Source: Candidatus Jorgensenbacteria bacterium
Lineage (GTDB): Bacteria; Patescibacteriota; Minisyncoccia; UBA6257; GWB1-50-10
Assembly: GCA_016234345.1 (NCBI GenBank)
Contig: JACRFG010000061.1
Span: forward strand, 1-15,688
Length of the DNA stretch: 15,688 nucleotides
Direction of reading: 5' to 3'
The notes under the pieces are model-generated. The model saw only the letters and a list, made by a program, of their open reading frames with translations. It was not told the origin of the DNA and ran no database searches. The position numbers and the translations under genes are program-made. Shown piece by piece: positions 1 through 6,813 of this stretch; the stretch's first letter is position 1; every line of letters starts with the position of its first letter.

Positions 1-1
1 G

Positions 2-793
2 ATTACAGATGATGGCCGTGGTATTCCTGTGGATATTCACCCTCAGACTAAGCGGTCTGCTTTGGAAACCGTCCTTACTACGCTTCATGCCGGTGGCAAG
101 TTCGGCGGTGAGTCTTATAAGGTTTCCGGCGGATTGCACGGAGTAGGTGTTTCGGTTGTTTGTGCTCTTTCTAAATGGATGAAAGCAGAGGTGTGGCGTG
201 ATGGTGGGCTTTATGTTCAGGAGTATGAACGCGGCAAACCCTTTTATAAGGTTAAAAAAGTAGGCCCTTCCAAAATTCTTGGAACTAAAATAACTTTTGA
301 TCCGGATGACAAAATATTTTCGAAAATAGAATTCGATATTAAGAAAGTTTTAGACCATCTTCGCCAACAAGCTTATTTGACTAAGGGAGTGCGCATAGAA
401 GTATTTGATGAGCGTGGTCAAACTCCTTTCCACTACGGATTTTACTTTGAAGGCGGTCTTCGTTCGTTTATCCGTTATGTTGTTGGTGAGCGTAAGCCGA
501 TACAAGACGAAGAGTTTTATATTCATACCCAATCACAGGGGATTGATATTGAAGCAACATTTCTTTATATAGAGGGCGAGGAGAATGAAGAACTCAGTTT
601 TGCCAATAACATTTATACTCCTGATGGGGGCATGCATCTTACCGGTCTTCGGTCGGCGATTACAAGAACTTTAAATGATTTTGCGCGTCGTGACGGCTAT
701 ATAAAAGAATCGGAGGAAAATTTAACTGGCGATGACGTCCGTGAGGGTCTTATAACATCGGTATCAATAACGATTCAGGAGCCTCTATTTTAG
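2..793 (+). CDS. gyrB: DNA gyrase subunit B, N-terminal part (5' partial, ends at in-frame amber codon)
   Basis: GyrB is the ATPase subunit of DNA gyrase, which introduces negative supercoils. The frame is already open at base 2, so the true start lies outside the window; roughly 75-80 N-terminal residues are missing. The GHKL ATPase fold is visible: a DDGRGIP box (fragment residues 3-9), HAGGKFGG with the ATP lid, and the glycine-rich GGLHGVGVSVV. The transducer domain follows and reads to a conserved EP-x-F position, where codon 264 is TAG (791-793). The same frame continues directly with a normal gyrase sequence (next entry), so the two pieces are one gene broken by a nonsense codon, not a frameshift. 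Relatives read PQF-Glu-GQTK here; this copy reads PLF-stop-GQTT. The break falls inside the transducer domain, not at a domain boundary. Gene identity is very sure; whether the stop is real is open. Confidence 0.93.
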   Translation: MTDDGRGIPVDIHPQTKRSALETVLTTLHAGGKFGGESYKVSGGLHGVGVSVVCALSKWMKAEVWRDGGLYVQEYERGKPFYKVKKVGPSKILGTKITFDPDDKIFSKIEFDIKKVLDHLRQQAYLTKGVRIEVFDERGQTPFHYGFYFEGGLRSFIRYVVGERKPIQDEEFYIHTQSQGIDIEATFLYIEGEENEELSFANNIYTPDGGMHLTGLRSAITRTLNDFARRDGYIKESEENLTGDDVREGLITSVSITIQEPLF

Positions 794-1693
794 GGACAGA
801 CTACAGCCAGGTTGGGTAATCCTGAAGCCAGAACTGTGGTGGAGGCAGTTGCCGCCGGAGCGCTTAAGGAATTTCTCGAACGGCATAGTGTCGATGCTAG
901 GCGCATTATTGAAAAAAATCTGTTAGCTGCTAAAGCTCGAAAAGCGGCTCGGGCGGCCAAAGAAACAGTACTTCGTAAGGGTGCGCTTGAAGGTCTTACG
1001 TTGCCTGGAAAACTTGCTGACTGCAGTTCTCGAAATCCGGAGGAATCCGAATTGTTTATCGTTGAGGGTGACTCGGCTGGTGGGTCGGCTAAACAGGGTA
1101 GAAACCGCAGTTTTCAGGCTATTTTGCCTTTAAAAGGAAAGATTTTGAATGTTGAAAAATCTCGTATTGATAAGATGCTTTTAAATAAAGAGATAAGGTC
1201 GCTTGTAGTAGCATTAGGCACTGCTATCGCCGACAATTTTGATATTTCACGCTTGAGATATCATAAAGTCATTCTTATGACCGATGCCGATGTCGATGGC
1301 GCTCATATTCGGACATTGCTTTTAACCCTTTTTTATCGCTATTTTCCTAAAATTATAGAAAATAAACATTTGTATATTGCTCAGCCGCCACTCTATCGCG
1401 TTCAGAAAGGCAAGGATATTCGGTATGCTTACGATGAAGCCATGAAGAATAAAGTTATCAAAAGTTGGGGCGGTGAAGGATCTATTCAACGCTATAAAGG
1501 CTTGGGCGAGATGAATCCCGACCAGCTTTGGGAAACTACCATGGATCCCGAGAAAAGAATGCTCAAACAGGTTGATGTGGATGATGCAGTGGGGGCGGAT
1601 CGTTTATTCGATATTCTGATGGGCGAAGAAGTCGAACCACGCAAGAATTTCATCCAAGCTCATGCTATGGCAGTAAAGAATTTGGATGTGTAG
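794..1693 (+). CDS. gyrB: DNA gyrase subunit B, C-terminal part (continues in frame after the amber codon)
   Basis: This is the second half of the same gyrB reading frame. If translated alone it could start at TTG 812, but no SD precedes that codon, so I regard it as a continuation. Counting from TTG 812, the TOPRIM domain shows EGDSAGG at 85-91 and the Mg-binding DADVDG at 158-163, with the catalytic acidic residues present. The GyrA-contacting motif RYKGLGEMNP is at 227-236, and the C-terminus is typical, ending in a TAG stop. The QTK loop, whose lysine contacts the ATP gamma-phosphate in known GyrB structures, reads QTT here (800-808), so a key residue is changed within 20 bases of the stop codon. 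The rest is well conserved, which argues against an old pseudogene. There is no second gyrB copy in the window. Confidence 0.92.
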   Translation, partial: GQTTARLGNPEARTVVEAVAAGALKEFLERHSVDARRIIEKNLLAAKARKAARAAKETVLRKGALEGLTLPGKLADCSSRNPEESELFIVEGDSAGGSAKQGRNRSFQAILPLKGKILNVEKSRIDKMLLNKEIRSLVVALGTAIADNFDISRLRYHKVILMTDADVDGAHIRTLLLTLFYRYFPKIIENKHLYIAQPPLYRVQKGKDIRYAYDEAMKNKVIKSWGGEGSIQRYKGLGEMNPDQLWETTMDPEKRMLKQVDVDDAVGADRLFDILMGEEVEPRKNFIQAHAMAVKNLDV

Positions 1694-1700
1694 GGCCTAT

Positions 1701-1730
1701 TTGACAAGATAGGTATTTAATCGCTAAAAT
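1701..1730 (+). promoter_or_regulatory. Promoter of the secE-nusG-rplK operon
   Basis: A perfect -35 TTGACA (1701-1706) and a -10 TAAAAT (1725-1730) are separated by 18 nt, starting 7 nt after the gyrB stop. Transcription would start near 1737, leaving only about 5-6 nt before the secE ATG at 1743. No SD can fit, so the secE message is nearly leaderless. Confidence 0.7.
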
Positions 1731-1742
1731 AGCACCGATATT

Positions 1743-1934
1743 ATGTGGCAAAAAATAAAAGTTTTTTTTGATGATTCGCGTCAAGAGTTTAAACGGGTAA
1801 ATTGGCCAACCTTTCAAGAGACAAAACGTTACACCATTTTCGTTATTGTTCTTTCGTTGGGATTGGCGTTATTTTTGGGTTTGCTGGATTTTCTGTTTCT
1901 TCAAATTCTTCAACAGACGGTTTTTAAGATTTAA
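1743..1934 (+). CDS. secE: Preprotein translocase subunit SecE
   Basis: SecE is the small clamp subunit of the SecYEG protein-conducting channel in the inner membrane. The 63-residue product has the single-TM bacterial form: an amphipathic N-terminus, the signature EFKRVNWPT (about residues 15-23) that matches the family pattern E-x3-V-x-WP, and one hydrophobic helix at about 31-55. It lies directly upstream of nusG with a 2-nt gap, the usual secE-nusG arrangement. ATG 1743 is the natural start because the N-terminus matches the family and the -10 box lies only 12 nt upstream. No SD is visible. Confidence 0.95.
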   Translation: MWQKIKVFFDDSRQEFKRVNWPTFQETKRYTIFVIVLSLGLALFLGLLDFLFLQILQQTVFKI

Positions 1935-1936
1935 AT

Positions 1937-2497
1937 ATGGAAAACATTGATTTGAAGAAAACACAAAAGGGAGATCGTAGATGGTATGCTATCCATACGT
2001 ATTCTGGTTATGAAGACGCTGTGGCCCGTTATTTGAAACAGCGCGTTGAGTCATTAATGATGACAGATAAGATTTTCGATGTTCTCGTTCCTAAGGAAAT
2101 CAAAATTAAAGTTAAAAGCGGTAAACGGCATACTATTGAAGAAAAAATATATCCGGGTTACGTTTTGGTCAGTATGGTTCTTGATCATGATTCTTGGGCG
2201 GTGGTGAGAAATACGCCGCGTGTTACTGGTTTTGTCGGTTCTGATTCAACTACCCCCACTCCTCTTTCTGACGAGGAAATTGCGAGCCTTATGACCAGAA
2301 TGGGCCAGCGCGAGGTAAAATTCCGCGTCGATATCAGAGTAAACGATGTTGTGCGTATCATGGACGGTCCTTTCAAAGAGCAGGAAGGCAAGGTTGCCGA
2401 GGTAGATGAAGAACATGGTAAGGTTAAGGTGTTGGTGCCTATATTCGGTCGAGATACGTTGTTAGAATTAGATTCATTACAAGTACAAAAAATTTAA
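1937..2497 (+). CDS. nusG: Transcription termination/antitermination protein NusG
   Basis: NusG binds RNA polymerase and modulates pausing, Rho-dependent termination and transcription-translation coupling. The 186-residue product shows the NGN domain (about 15-120, opening with RRWYAIHTYSGYE, containing YPGYVLVSM and the TPRVTGFVG segment) and a C-terminal KOW domain (about 130-186, with VRIMDGPFKEQEGKV and VLVPIFGRDTLLELD). Length and domain order are normal for bacteria. It follows secE by 2 nt and precedes rplK by 2 nt, so it is co-transcribed and probably depends on translation from upstream; no SD precedes the ATG. Confidence 0.97.
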   Translation: MENIDLKKTQKGDRRWYAIHTYSGYEDAVARYLKQRVESLMMTDKIFDVLVPKEIKIKVKSGKRHTIEEKIYPGYVLVSMVLDHDSWAVVRNTPRVTGFVGSDSTTPTPLSDEEIASLMTRMGQREVKFRVDIRVNDVVRIMDGPFKEQEGKVAEVDEEHGKVKVLVPIFGRDTLLELDSLQVQKI

Positions 2498-2499
2498 TT

Positions 2500-2922
2500 A
2501 TGGCAAAACCAATTAAAGCAAAACTAAAACTTCAGATTCCGGCCGGCCAGGCAAATCCGGCCCCGCCGATAGGGCCGGCTTTGGGACAGCATGGCGTAAA
2601 CATCGCCAAATTCTGTCAAGAATTCAATGAGGCTACCAAAGGGATGCTCGGTGATATTGTTCCGGCAGAAATAACTATTTACGAGGATAGGAGTTTCACT
2701 TTTACTCTTAAAACTCCGCCGGCTTCGGCGCTCTTGAAAAAAGCCGCCGGCATCGAGAAAGGTTCAAGCGAACCTCATAAGATTAAGGTTGGTAAGGTAA
2801 CGCGGGCTGATGTTCGGAAAATCGCAGAGCGCAAACTTGTCGATCTGAATACTGATAATTTAGAAGCTGCCGAGAAAATCATTGAAGGTACAGCCAGGAA
2901 TATGGGCATCACCATTGAATAG
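2500..2922 (+). CDS. rplK: 50S ribosomal protein L11 (uL11)
   Basis: L11 forms the GTPase-associated centre with 23S rRNA and the L10-L12 stalk. The 140-residue product carries the N-terminal domain with the proline-rich motif PAPPIGPALGQHGVNI (about 21-36) and the rRNA-binding C-terminal domain (about 70-140, including KTPPASALLKKAAG and the end TARNMGITIE). The length is standard. It is the last gene of the secE-nusG-rplK operon: 51 nt after its stop lies a strong terminator instead of the usual rplA (L1). Many bacteria have rplK-rplA-rplJ-rplL in one block; here rplJ-rplL are about 8.8 kb downstream with their own promoter. Confidence 0.97.
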   Translation: MAKPIKAKLKLQIPAGQANPAPPIGPALGQHGVNIAKFCQEFNEATKGMLGDIVPAEITIYEDRSFTFTLKTPPASALLKKAAGIEKGSSEPHKIKVGKVTRADVRKIAERKLVDLNTDNLEAAEKIIEGTARNMGITIE

Positions 2923-2954
2923 GTTTCTTGGGGTAATTGTGTCCATGTTTTTAG

Positions 2955-3011
2955 TTGACTCGCGTCTATGGGGCTGGGATAATAATCCCAGCTTTTTGTT
3001 ATGTTTATAAT
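2955..3011 (+). promoter_or_regulatory. Candidate promoter elements for the thymidylate-kinase-like gene
   Basis: Two readings are possible. TTGACT (2955-2960) and GATAAT (2979-2984) are 18 nt apart, but the -10 lies inside the rplK terminator. Alternatively, TATAAT at 3006-3011, without a recognisable -35, sits 11 nt before the ATG and would give a leader of about 5 nt. No SD precedes the start. Confidence 0.4.
2973..3000 (+). terminator. Rho-independent terminator of the secE-nusG-rplK operon
   Basis: There is a perfect 8-bp stem, GCTGGGAT (2973-2980) with ATCCCAGC (2985-2992), a 4-nt AATA loop and a T-rich tail TTTTTGTT (2993-3000). Confidence 0.85.
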
Positions 3012-3022
3012 AATCACTCTAT

Positions 3023-3880
3023 ATGATAGAAAAACGCGGTAAATTCATTTTGTTTGAGGGCATATCAGGTTCGGGTAAATCAACATTAGCTGAACTTCTT
3101 TATGATTGGTTTCTGGCTAAAGGCATACCGGTAATTTTGAATGCCGAGCCAACAAAGTCCAATATATTCGGTAAAACTGCCCGTGATTTGGTAGAGAATC
3201 ACATTCCTTCGAGAGAGAAAATAGAACGTGATCTCGAGATTGCGGTAAAGCTTTTTTCCGCTGAGATTGGCGGAGTTCAAGGTGCAGCCGAGCGGCCGCG
3301 TCAAGGAACAATGAAGTTTTGTCGAGTACTCAAGGGCGCGCTTGAAAAAATGAAAATAGGACAACCTCTTTTAGAAATCGATATTCAATCGTTTTTTATT
3401 GCCGATCGGTATTACGATCTTAAAGATACGATTCGGCCAATGTTGAAGAAAGGCACATGGCTGATTCAAGATCGATTTGACTGGAGTACTTTAAGCTATT
3501 GGGCAGCGCATGGGTTGAGCACGGAAGAAGCATATGAGTGGCAATCGTATGCTCTAGCCCAGTTATACCTGAGGCCCCATCTAACTTTTTATGTTGATAC
3601 CGATCCGGAGATAGCCATGAAGCGTTTGAGGTCTTCGAGGAAGGTTCTTGACCGATATGAAACTTTGGCCAGTTTAAGGTCAATTGCGACTGAGTATGGC
3701 CGGGTCATACCGTTTATGCATAGTCAGGCAATGCGACAGTCTATTACCGAGTCCGAAGAGAAATTTGATCCGAGGATTACCGTTATCGATGGTGAGAAAG
3801 ACATTGACGAGGTTTTTGAAGACATCACGCGAACAGTGGAAAGAGGACTTATACATCCTCCTCATACGAGTGATGAATAA
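3023..3880 (+). CDS. Thymidylate-kinase-like P-loop kinase with an extra internal segment
   Basis: This is probably a dTMP kinase, or a related (deoxy)nucleoside kinase, phosphorylating dTMP to dTDP with ATP in the cytoplasm. Visible Tmk features are the Walker A GISGSGKST (13-21), EPT (42-44) in the place of the substrate-binding EPG, FIADR (125-129) matching the FAADR of Tmk, the DRF motif (150-152) followed by a Tmk-like helix with SYWAAHGL, and a strand FYVDTDPEIAMKRL (189-202). The product has 285 residues against about 205 for typical Tmk. The surplus is mainly an insertion at about 55-120 and a longer C-terminus. The order of motifs supports the family; exact substrate preference cannot be read. 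It has no SD and converges on the next gene across a shared terminator. Confidence 0.75.
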   Translation: MIEKRGKFILFEGISGSGKSTLAELLYDWFLAKGIPVILNAEPTKSNIFGKTARDLVENHIPSREKIERDLEIAVKLFSAEIGGVQGAAERPRQGTMKFCRVLKGALEKMKIGQPLLEIDIQSFFIADRYYDLKDTIRPMLKKGTWLIQDRFDWSTLSYWAAHGLSTEEAYEWQSYALAQLYLRPHLTFYVDTDPEIAMKRLRSSRKVLDRYETLASLRSIATEYGRVIPFMHSQAMRQSITESEEKFDPRITVIDGEKDIDEVFEDITRTVERGLIHPPHTSDE

Positions 3881-3881
3881 T

Positions 3882-3911
3882 AATCCCTCCAGTCTATAGA
3901 CTGGAGGGATT
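3882..3911. terminator. Bidirectional terminator between the two kinase genes
   Basis: A perfect 13-bp stem, AATCCCTCCAGTC (3882-3894) with GACTGGAGGGATT (3899-3911), closes a TATA loop. T-rich tails on both sides let it serve both convergent genes. The last base of the minus-strand stop codon (3911-3913) lies in the stem. Confidence 0.8.
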
Positions 3912-4456
3912 TATATTTGGTAAGGATAGTGCTCGAGAACGAGCCATGTGCTTTCAAAAACTTCATTTTGATTTTTAGAGGTAGTATTGATTACAATATC
4001 GAACCAAGCCGTATTCAAATGGTCAGATATGCCATATAGTTTTTCGTATCTTGCGCGTTCGGTATCGATCCGTTCGGCTGTGCGTTTTTGTATTTCTTCC
4101 AGAGGAAGTCCGTTATATTCTTTCCGATTACTTAAACGCTTAGCTCCTTCTTCAGGAGAAACTCGGAGAAAGATCTTTATTTTTGGTATTTCGGGAGCTA
4201 GGAAAGGCGTAACTCGGCCCTCGATAATAAGATTTTTTTCTTTTCTCATTATTTCGGCTTGATAAGCATCCAACTCGCGTTCGGCATGCGGGTTTGAAGC
4301 CAATTTCTTGTAAAAAATATCAATATCCTCGCCTTTGGGTATCCTGGAGCGCCAAAATCCGCCGGCGTAAAAATCAGGAAAACCAGTGGTTTGTTTCAGT
4401 TTCTCTCTCAAAGTGCTTTTGCCGGAACCTGGATCTCCGCTGATTACGATTATCAA
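3911..4456 (-). CDS. Cytidylate-kinase-like P-loop kinase (archaeal-type family)
   Basis: The 181-residue product has Walker A GDPGSGKST (7-15) directly at the N-terminus, a YAGGFWR segment where archaeal-type cytidylate kinases have Y-S-G-G, an IIEGRVTPFLAP stretch resembling their EGR-x-LA motif, a strand IFLRVSPEEGAKRL, and the C-terminal pattern RIDTERARYEKLYGI leading to FDIVINTT, close to the RYK-x-LYGID and D-LVIDT pattern of that family. It probably phosphorylates CMP/dCMP, but a related NMP kinase is possible. The only start that keeps the P-loop N-terminus is TTG at 4456; no SD is visible. It is divergent from gatB, with 76 nt between them, and convergent with the thymidylate-kinase-like gene. 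Confidence 0.7.
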   Translation of the reverse strand: MIIVISGDPGSGKSTLREKLKQTTGFPDFYAGGFWRSRIPKGEDIDIFYKKLASNPHAERELDAYQAEIMRKEKNLIIEGRVTPFLAPEIPKIKIFLRVSPEEGAKRLSNRKEYNGLPLEEIQKRTAERIDTERARYEKLYGISDHLNTAWFDIVINTTSKNQNEVFESTWLVLEHYPYQI

Positions 4457-4532
4457 TATTATTTTCTTTCAATTTTTAATGTTTATGTTCTATGTGCTAG
4501 TATAGATGTTGATTACTGTGTAAATCAAGTGC

Positions 4533-5996
4533 ATGTATTTGCCCACAATCGGTTTGGAAATTCATTCAATATTGAAGACTCGGACAAAAATGTTCTGTTC
4601 GTGTCCGAATGATCCGCGTGAACGGCATCCGAACGTGAACGTCTGTCCGGTCTGTTTGGGTCATCCCGGAGTCCTGCCTACTATGAATCAGGAGGCAATT
4701 CTATCGGTCATAAAGCTGGGCTTGGCTTTGGGTGGGACTATCGCCGTAAATTCTCACTTTGATCGTAAGAGTTATTTCTATCCGGATTTGCCTAAAGGGT
4801 ATCAAATTTCTCAATATGAACAGACGCTCGTCGTTGGTGGCGTGCTTAAGGGGGTTCGTATTCGTCGAATTCATCTTGAGGAAGACGCTGGGCGATTGCT
4901 TCATGAATTGCCGGGTGAATCTAATAAGATCGACGCGAGTTATGTTGATTTTAATCGTGCCGGCGTGCCGCTTATGGAGCTTGTAACCGAGCCTGATATT
5001 AAAACTGCCGATGAGGCAGTAGCTTTTGCCAAAGAATTGCAGCTTATTTTGAGATATTTGAATGTTTCCCGGGCTGATATGGAAGAGGGTGAAATGCGCG
5101 TCGAAGCGAATATTTCCATACGGGCGAAAGAAACCGAAGAGTGGGGCACCAAGGTAGAGCTTAAAAATATAAATTCATTTAAAGCAGTCTATGAAGCCAT
5201 TCATTATGAATTAAGGCGCCAAGAAGAACTTTTGGAGGAGGGGAAGCGTGTGGCACAAGAGACCCGCGGTTGGAATGAAAAAACGAAAAAGACCGAGAGC
5301 CAACGGAGTAAAGAATCGGCTCACGATTATCGTTATTTTCCCGAGCCGGATTTGCCCGAACTCGAATTAAGTCTTTTTGATCTTGAAAGTATTAAACGCC
5401 ATTTGCCGGAGTTGCCTGAAGCTAAACGCAGTCGTTTTGGAAAAGAATTTGGTCTCACCGTTTCACAAATAGAATTATTGGTTGAAGATAGAGAGTTTAG
5501 TGATTACTTCGAGGAGGCGGCTTCTGAACTTGAAACCTTTGATTTGGAGCTGACTTCTCTAGTTTTGCTTTATAACTATCTTACGAGTGACTTGAAGGGT
5601 ATTATGCGAGAGCGCGGCGTAGGTTTCTCCGAACTTAAAATTCCTCCGGAACATTTAACTCATCTTGTGGCACTTATCGCTCGGGGTGAGCTTTCGAGTC
5701 GAATAGCCAAGGATTTATTACTTCGTATGTTTGAGCAAGGTGATGATCCGGAAACTCTCCTTAAAGAGAGCGGTATGAAGCTTATGAGTAACGAATCTGA
5801 TCTTCGGGGAATCGTCGCGACCGTACTTGAAGCCAATCCACAAGTCGTCATCGATTTTAAAAAAGGAAAGCAAAACAGTATTCAATTTCTCATTGGCCAA
5901 GTTATGGCTAAAACTAAGGGACAGGCCAGTCCCAATGTTGCTAAAAAGCTGCTTGTTGATGAATTAGAGAAATTAGTTGACCAGAATCAGAAATAG
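4533..5996 (+). CDS. gatB: Aspartyl/glutamyl-tRNA(Asn/Gln) amidotransferase subunit B
   Basis: GatB is the kinase/transamidase subunit of GatCAB, which converts misacylated Glu-tRNA(Gln) and Asp-tRNA(Asn) to the correct amides; its presence suggests indirect Gln and/or Asn charging. The 487-residue product is full length. The opening YLPTIGLEIH matches the family and fixes ATG 4533 as start. The zinc site has C22, C24, C38 and C41 (with CPVCLGHPG following). Other signatures are DLPKGYQISQYEQ, HLEEDAGR, SYVDFNRAGVPLMELVTEPD, KVELKNINSFKAV and DYRYFPEPDLP. The C-terminal helical and YqeY-like tRNA-binding region is intact. gatA and gatC are not in the window. No SD or terminator is visible; the next promoter overlaps its 3' end. 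Confidence 0.97.
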   Translation: MYLPTIGLEIHSILKTRTKMFCSCPNDPRERHPNVNVCPVCLGHPGVLPTMNQEAILSVIKLGLALGGTIAVNSHFDRKSYFYPDLPKGYQISQYEQTLVVGGVLKGVRIRRIHLEEDAGRLLHELPGESNKIDASYVDFNRAGVPLMELVTEPDIKTADEAVAFAKELQLILRYLNVSRADMEEGEMRVEANISIRAKETEEWGTKVELKNINSFKAVYEAIHYELRRQEELLEEGKRVAQETRGWNEKTKKTESQRSKESAHDYRYFPEPDLPELELSLFDLESIKRHLPELPEAKRSRFGKEFGLTVSQIELLVEDREFSDYFEEAASELETFDLELTSLVLLYNYLTSDLKGIMRERGVGFSELKIPPEHLTHLVALIARGELSSRIAKDLLLRMFEQGDDPETLLKESGMKLMSNESDLRGIVATVLEANPQVVIDFKKGKQNSIQFLIGQVMAKTKGQASPNVAKKLLVDELEKLVDQNQK

Positions 5997-6006
5997 AGCG
6001 TATAGT
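5977..6006 (+). promoter_or_regulatory. Promoter of the beta-barrel protein gene
   Basis: TTGACC (5977-5982) and TATAGT (6001-6006) are each one mismatch from consensus and 18 nt apart. The -35 lies inside the end of gatB. Transcription would start near 6013, giving a leader of about 37 nt that carries an AGGAG SD at 6036-6040, 9 nt before the ATG. Confidence 0.6.
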
Positions 6007-6049
6007 TTGTCTTAGATTATTTATAAATTTTTATTAGGAGTTTGGGTCG

Positions 6050-6724
6050 ATGAAGCATTTTATACAGTGTTTGTTTTTAGCTTTATCAGTGATTATAGAA
6101 GATCCATATCCAGTATTAGCCGGAACACCTTTTGACTCTTCTAAAAGCAAAATTGATTCTACCGTATCCAAGAATTCTTTAGGTCTTGGAGTGATCGTAT
6201 CGACTGGTGGACCGGGTTTCGGTTTGTTTTATCGTCGAGAACTTGCAAAGAATGTGCATGGTGTAATGCATCTATCGATTTCCGGCATAAAAGATAAATC
6301 AGCTCCGGAATGGCGCGATGTTGTCTCGGCCGGAGATTTTACTTCGGGTCGGGTTAATCGTTTTGTTTTTGTTCCGTTCACGCTTGGTCTGGAATACCGT
6401 CTTTGGAGCGATGATATTGTCGACAACTTCAAGCCATATCTAACTGGTGGCATAGGGCCATCACTTATTTATGCAATGCCGGTTGAACACGATTTTATGG
6501 GAAGTATTGGGCATGGACAGGCACATCATGGAATTAATGGTTTTGTTGGTTTCGGCGCTTGGTTCGGTTCGCCTAAAGAACTTTCCGGTATATCGCTCAG
6601 GCTTTACAGTATTCATTCGTGGCAGCCGGTACCAAGCTATTACAATGGGTGGACGTCAGGCGTTGTTGCGAGACAAGATTTTGTTGTGTTTTTCCTTACG
6701 TTGAGTGTCGGTTGGCCTTTATAG
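6050..6724 (+). CDS. Secreted predicted beta-barrel (outer-membrane-type) protein
   Basis: The 224-residue product begins with a signal peptide: K2, a hydrophobic core at about 5-16, and a likely cleavage after VLAG near residue 25. The rest has the look of a small outer-membrane barrel: short alternating hydrophobic/aromatic strands (LGLGVIVST, GFGLFYRREL, RFVFVPFTLGLEYRLW, KPYLTGGIGPSLIYAM, GFVGFGAWFG, GISLRLYSI) joined by polar loops, ending in a strand FLTLSVGWPL. The phrase pattern YLTGGIGPS is typical of small OMPs in diderm bacteria, notably the FCB group, by my recollection of such families. It has a good SD (AGGAG). The nearby small membrane-protein gene may be functionally linked. 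No specific ligand or role can be read. Its presence is odd if the host lacks an outer membrane; transfer or a cell-surface role is possible. Confidence 0.65.
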   Translation: MKHFIQCLFLALSVIIEDPYPVLAGTPFDSSKSKIDSTVSKNSLGLGVIVSTGGPGFGLFYRRELAKNVHGVMHLSISGIKDKSAPEWRDVVSAGDFTSGRVNRFVFVPFTLGLEYRLWSDDIVDNFKPYLTGGIGPSLIYAMPVEHDFMGSIGHGQAHHGINGFVGFGAWFGSPKELSGISLRLYSIHSWQPVPSYYNGWTSGVVARQDFVVFFLTLSVGWPL

Positions 6725-6741
6725 TTGCCTTAAGAGGAATA

Positions 6742-6771
6742 TTGACAAGGAGCATTTATGAGAGTTATTCT
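6742..6771 (+). promoter_or_regulatory. Candidate promoter of the 80-aa membrane protein gene
   Basis: A perfect TTGACA (6742-6747) is followed after 18 nt by TATTCT (6766-6771, 4/6). Transcription would start near 6778, with a leader of about 36 nt carrying AAGGAA before ATG 6814. This spacing matches the promoters at 5977 and 8968. If used, it would start inside the 17-codon ORF at 6758. Confidence 0.45.
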
Positions 6772-6811
6772 GTTTTTTAGTTCATCCGAATATTTGATGA
6801 AAGGAATATAA
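6758..6811 (+). CDS. 17-codon ORF with a strong SD, upstream of the membrane protein gene
   Basis: ATG 6758 is preceded by AAGGAG (6747-6752, 5-nt spacing) and encodes MRVILFFSSSEYLMKGI, stopping 2 nt before ATG 6814. Its last codons contain the AAGGAA SD of the next gene, a geometry that fits translational coupling or a leader peptide. The hydrophobic start (VILFF) suits a tiny membrane peptide. The evidence is only the SD and the tight spacing. The promoter at 6742-6771 would exclude it from the transcript, so it would need read-through from the upstream gene. Confidence 0.35.
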   Translation: MRVILFFSSSEYLMKGI

Positions 6812-6813
6812 AG

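Noticed and set aside
812..1693. A separate downstream gene starting at TTG 812
   Set aside because: It is exactly in frame with the upstream gyrB half, lacks an SD, and starts in the middle of a conserved block; it is the continuation of gyrB.
4457..4532. Divergent promoters for gatB and the cytidylate-kinase-like gene (TATAGA 4501, TATACT 4504-4499 minus, TTGATT 4529-4524 minus)
   Set aside because: The boxes are weak and the spacings irregular (for example 19 nt on the minus strand), so no specific promoter is called.
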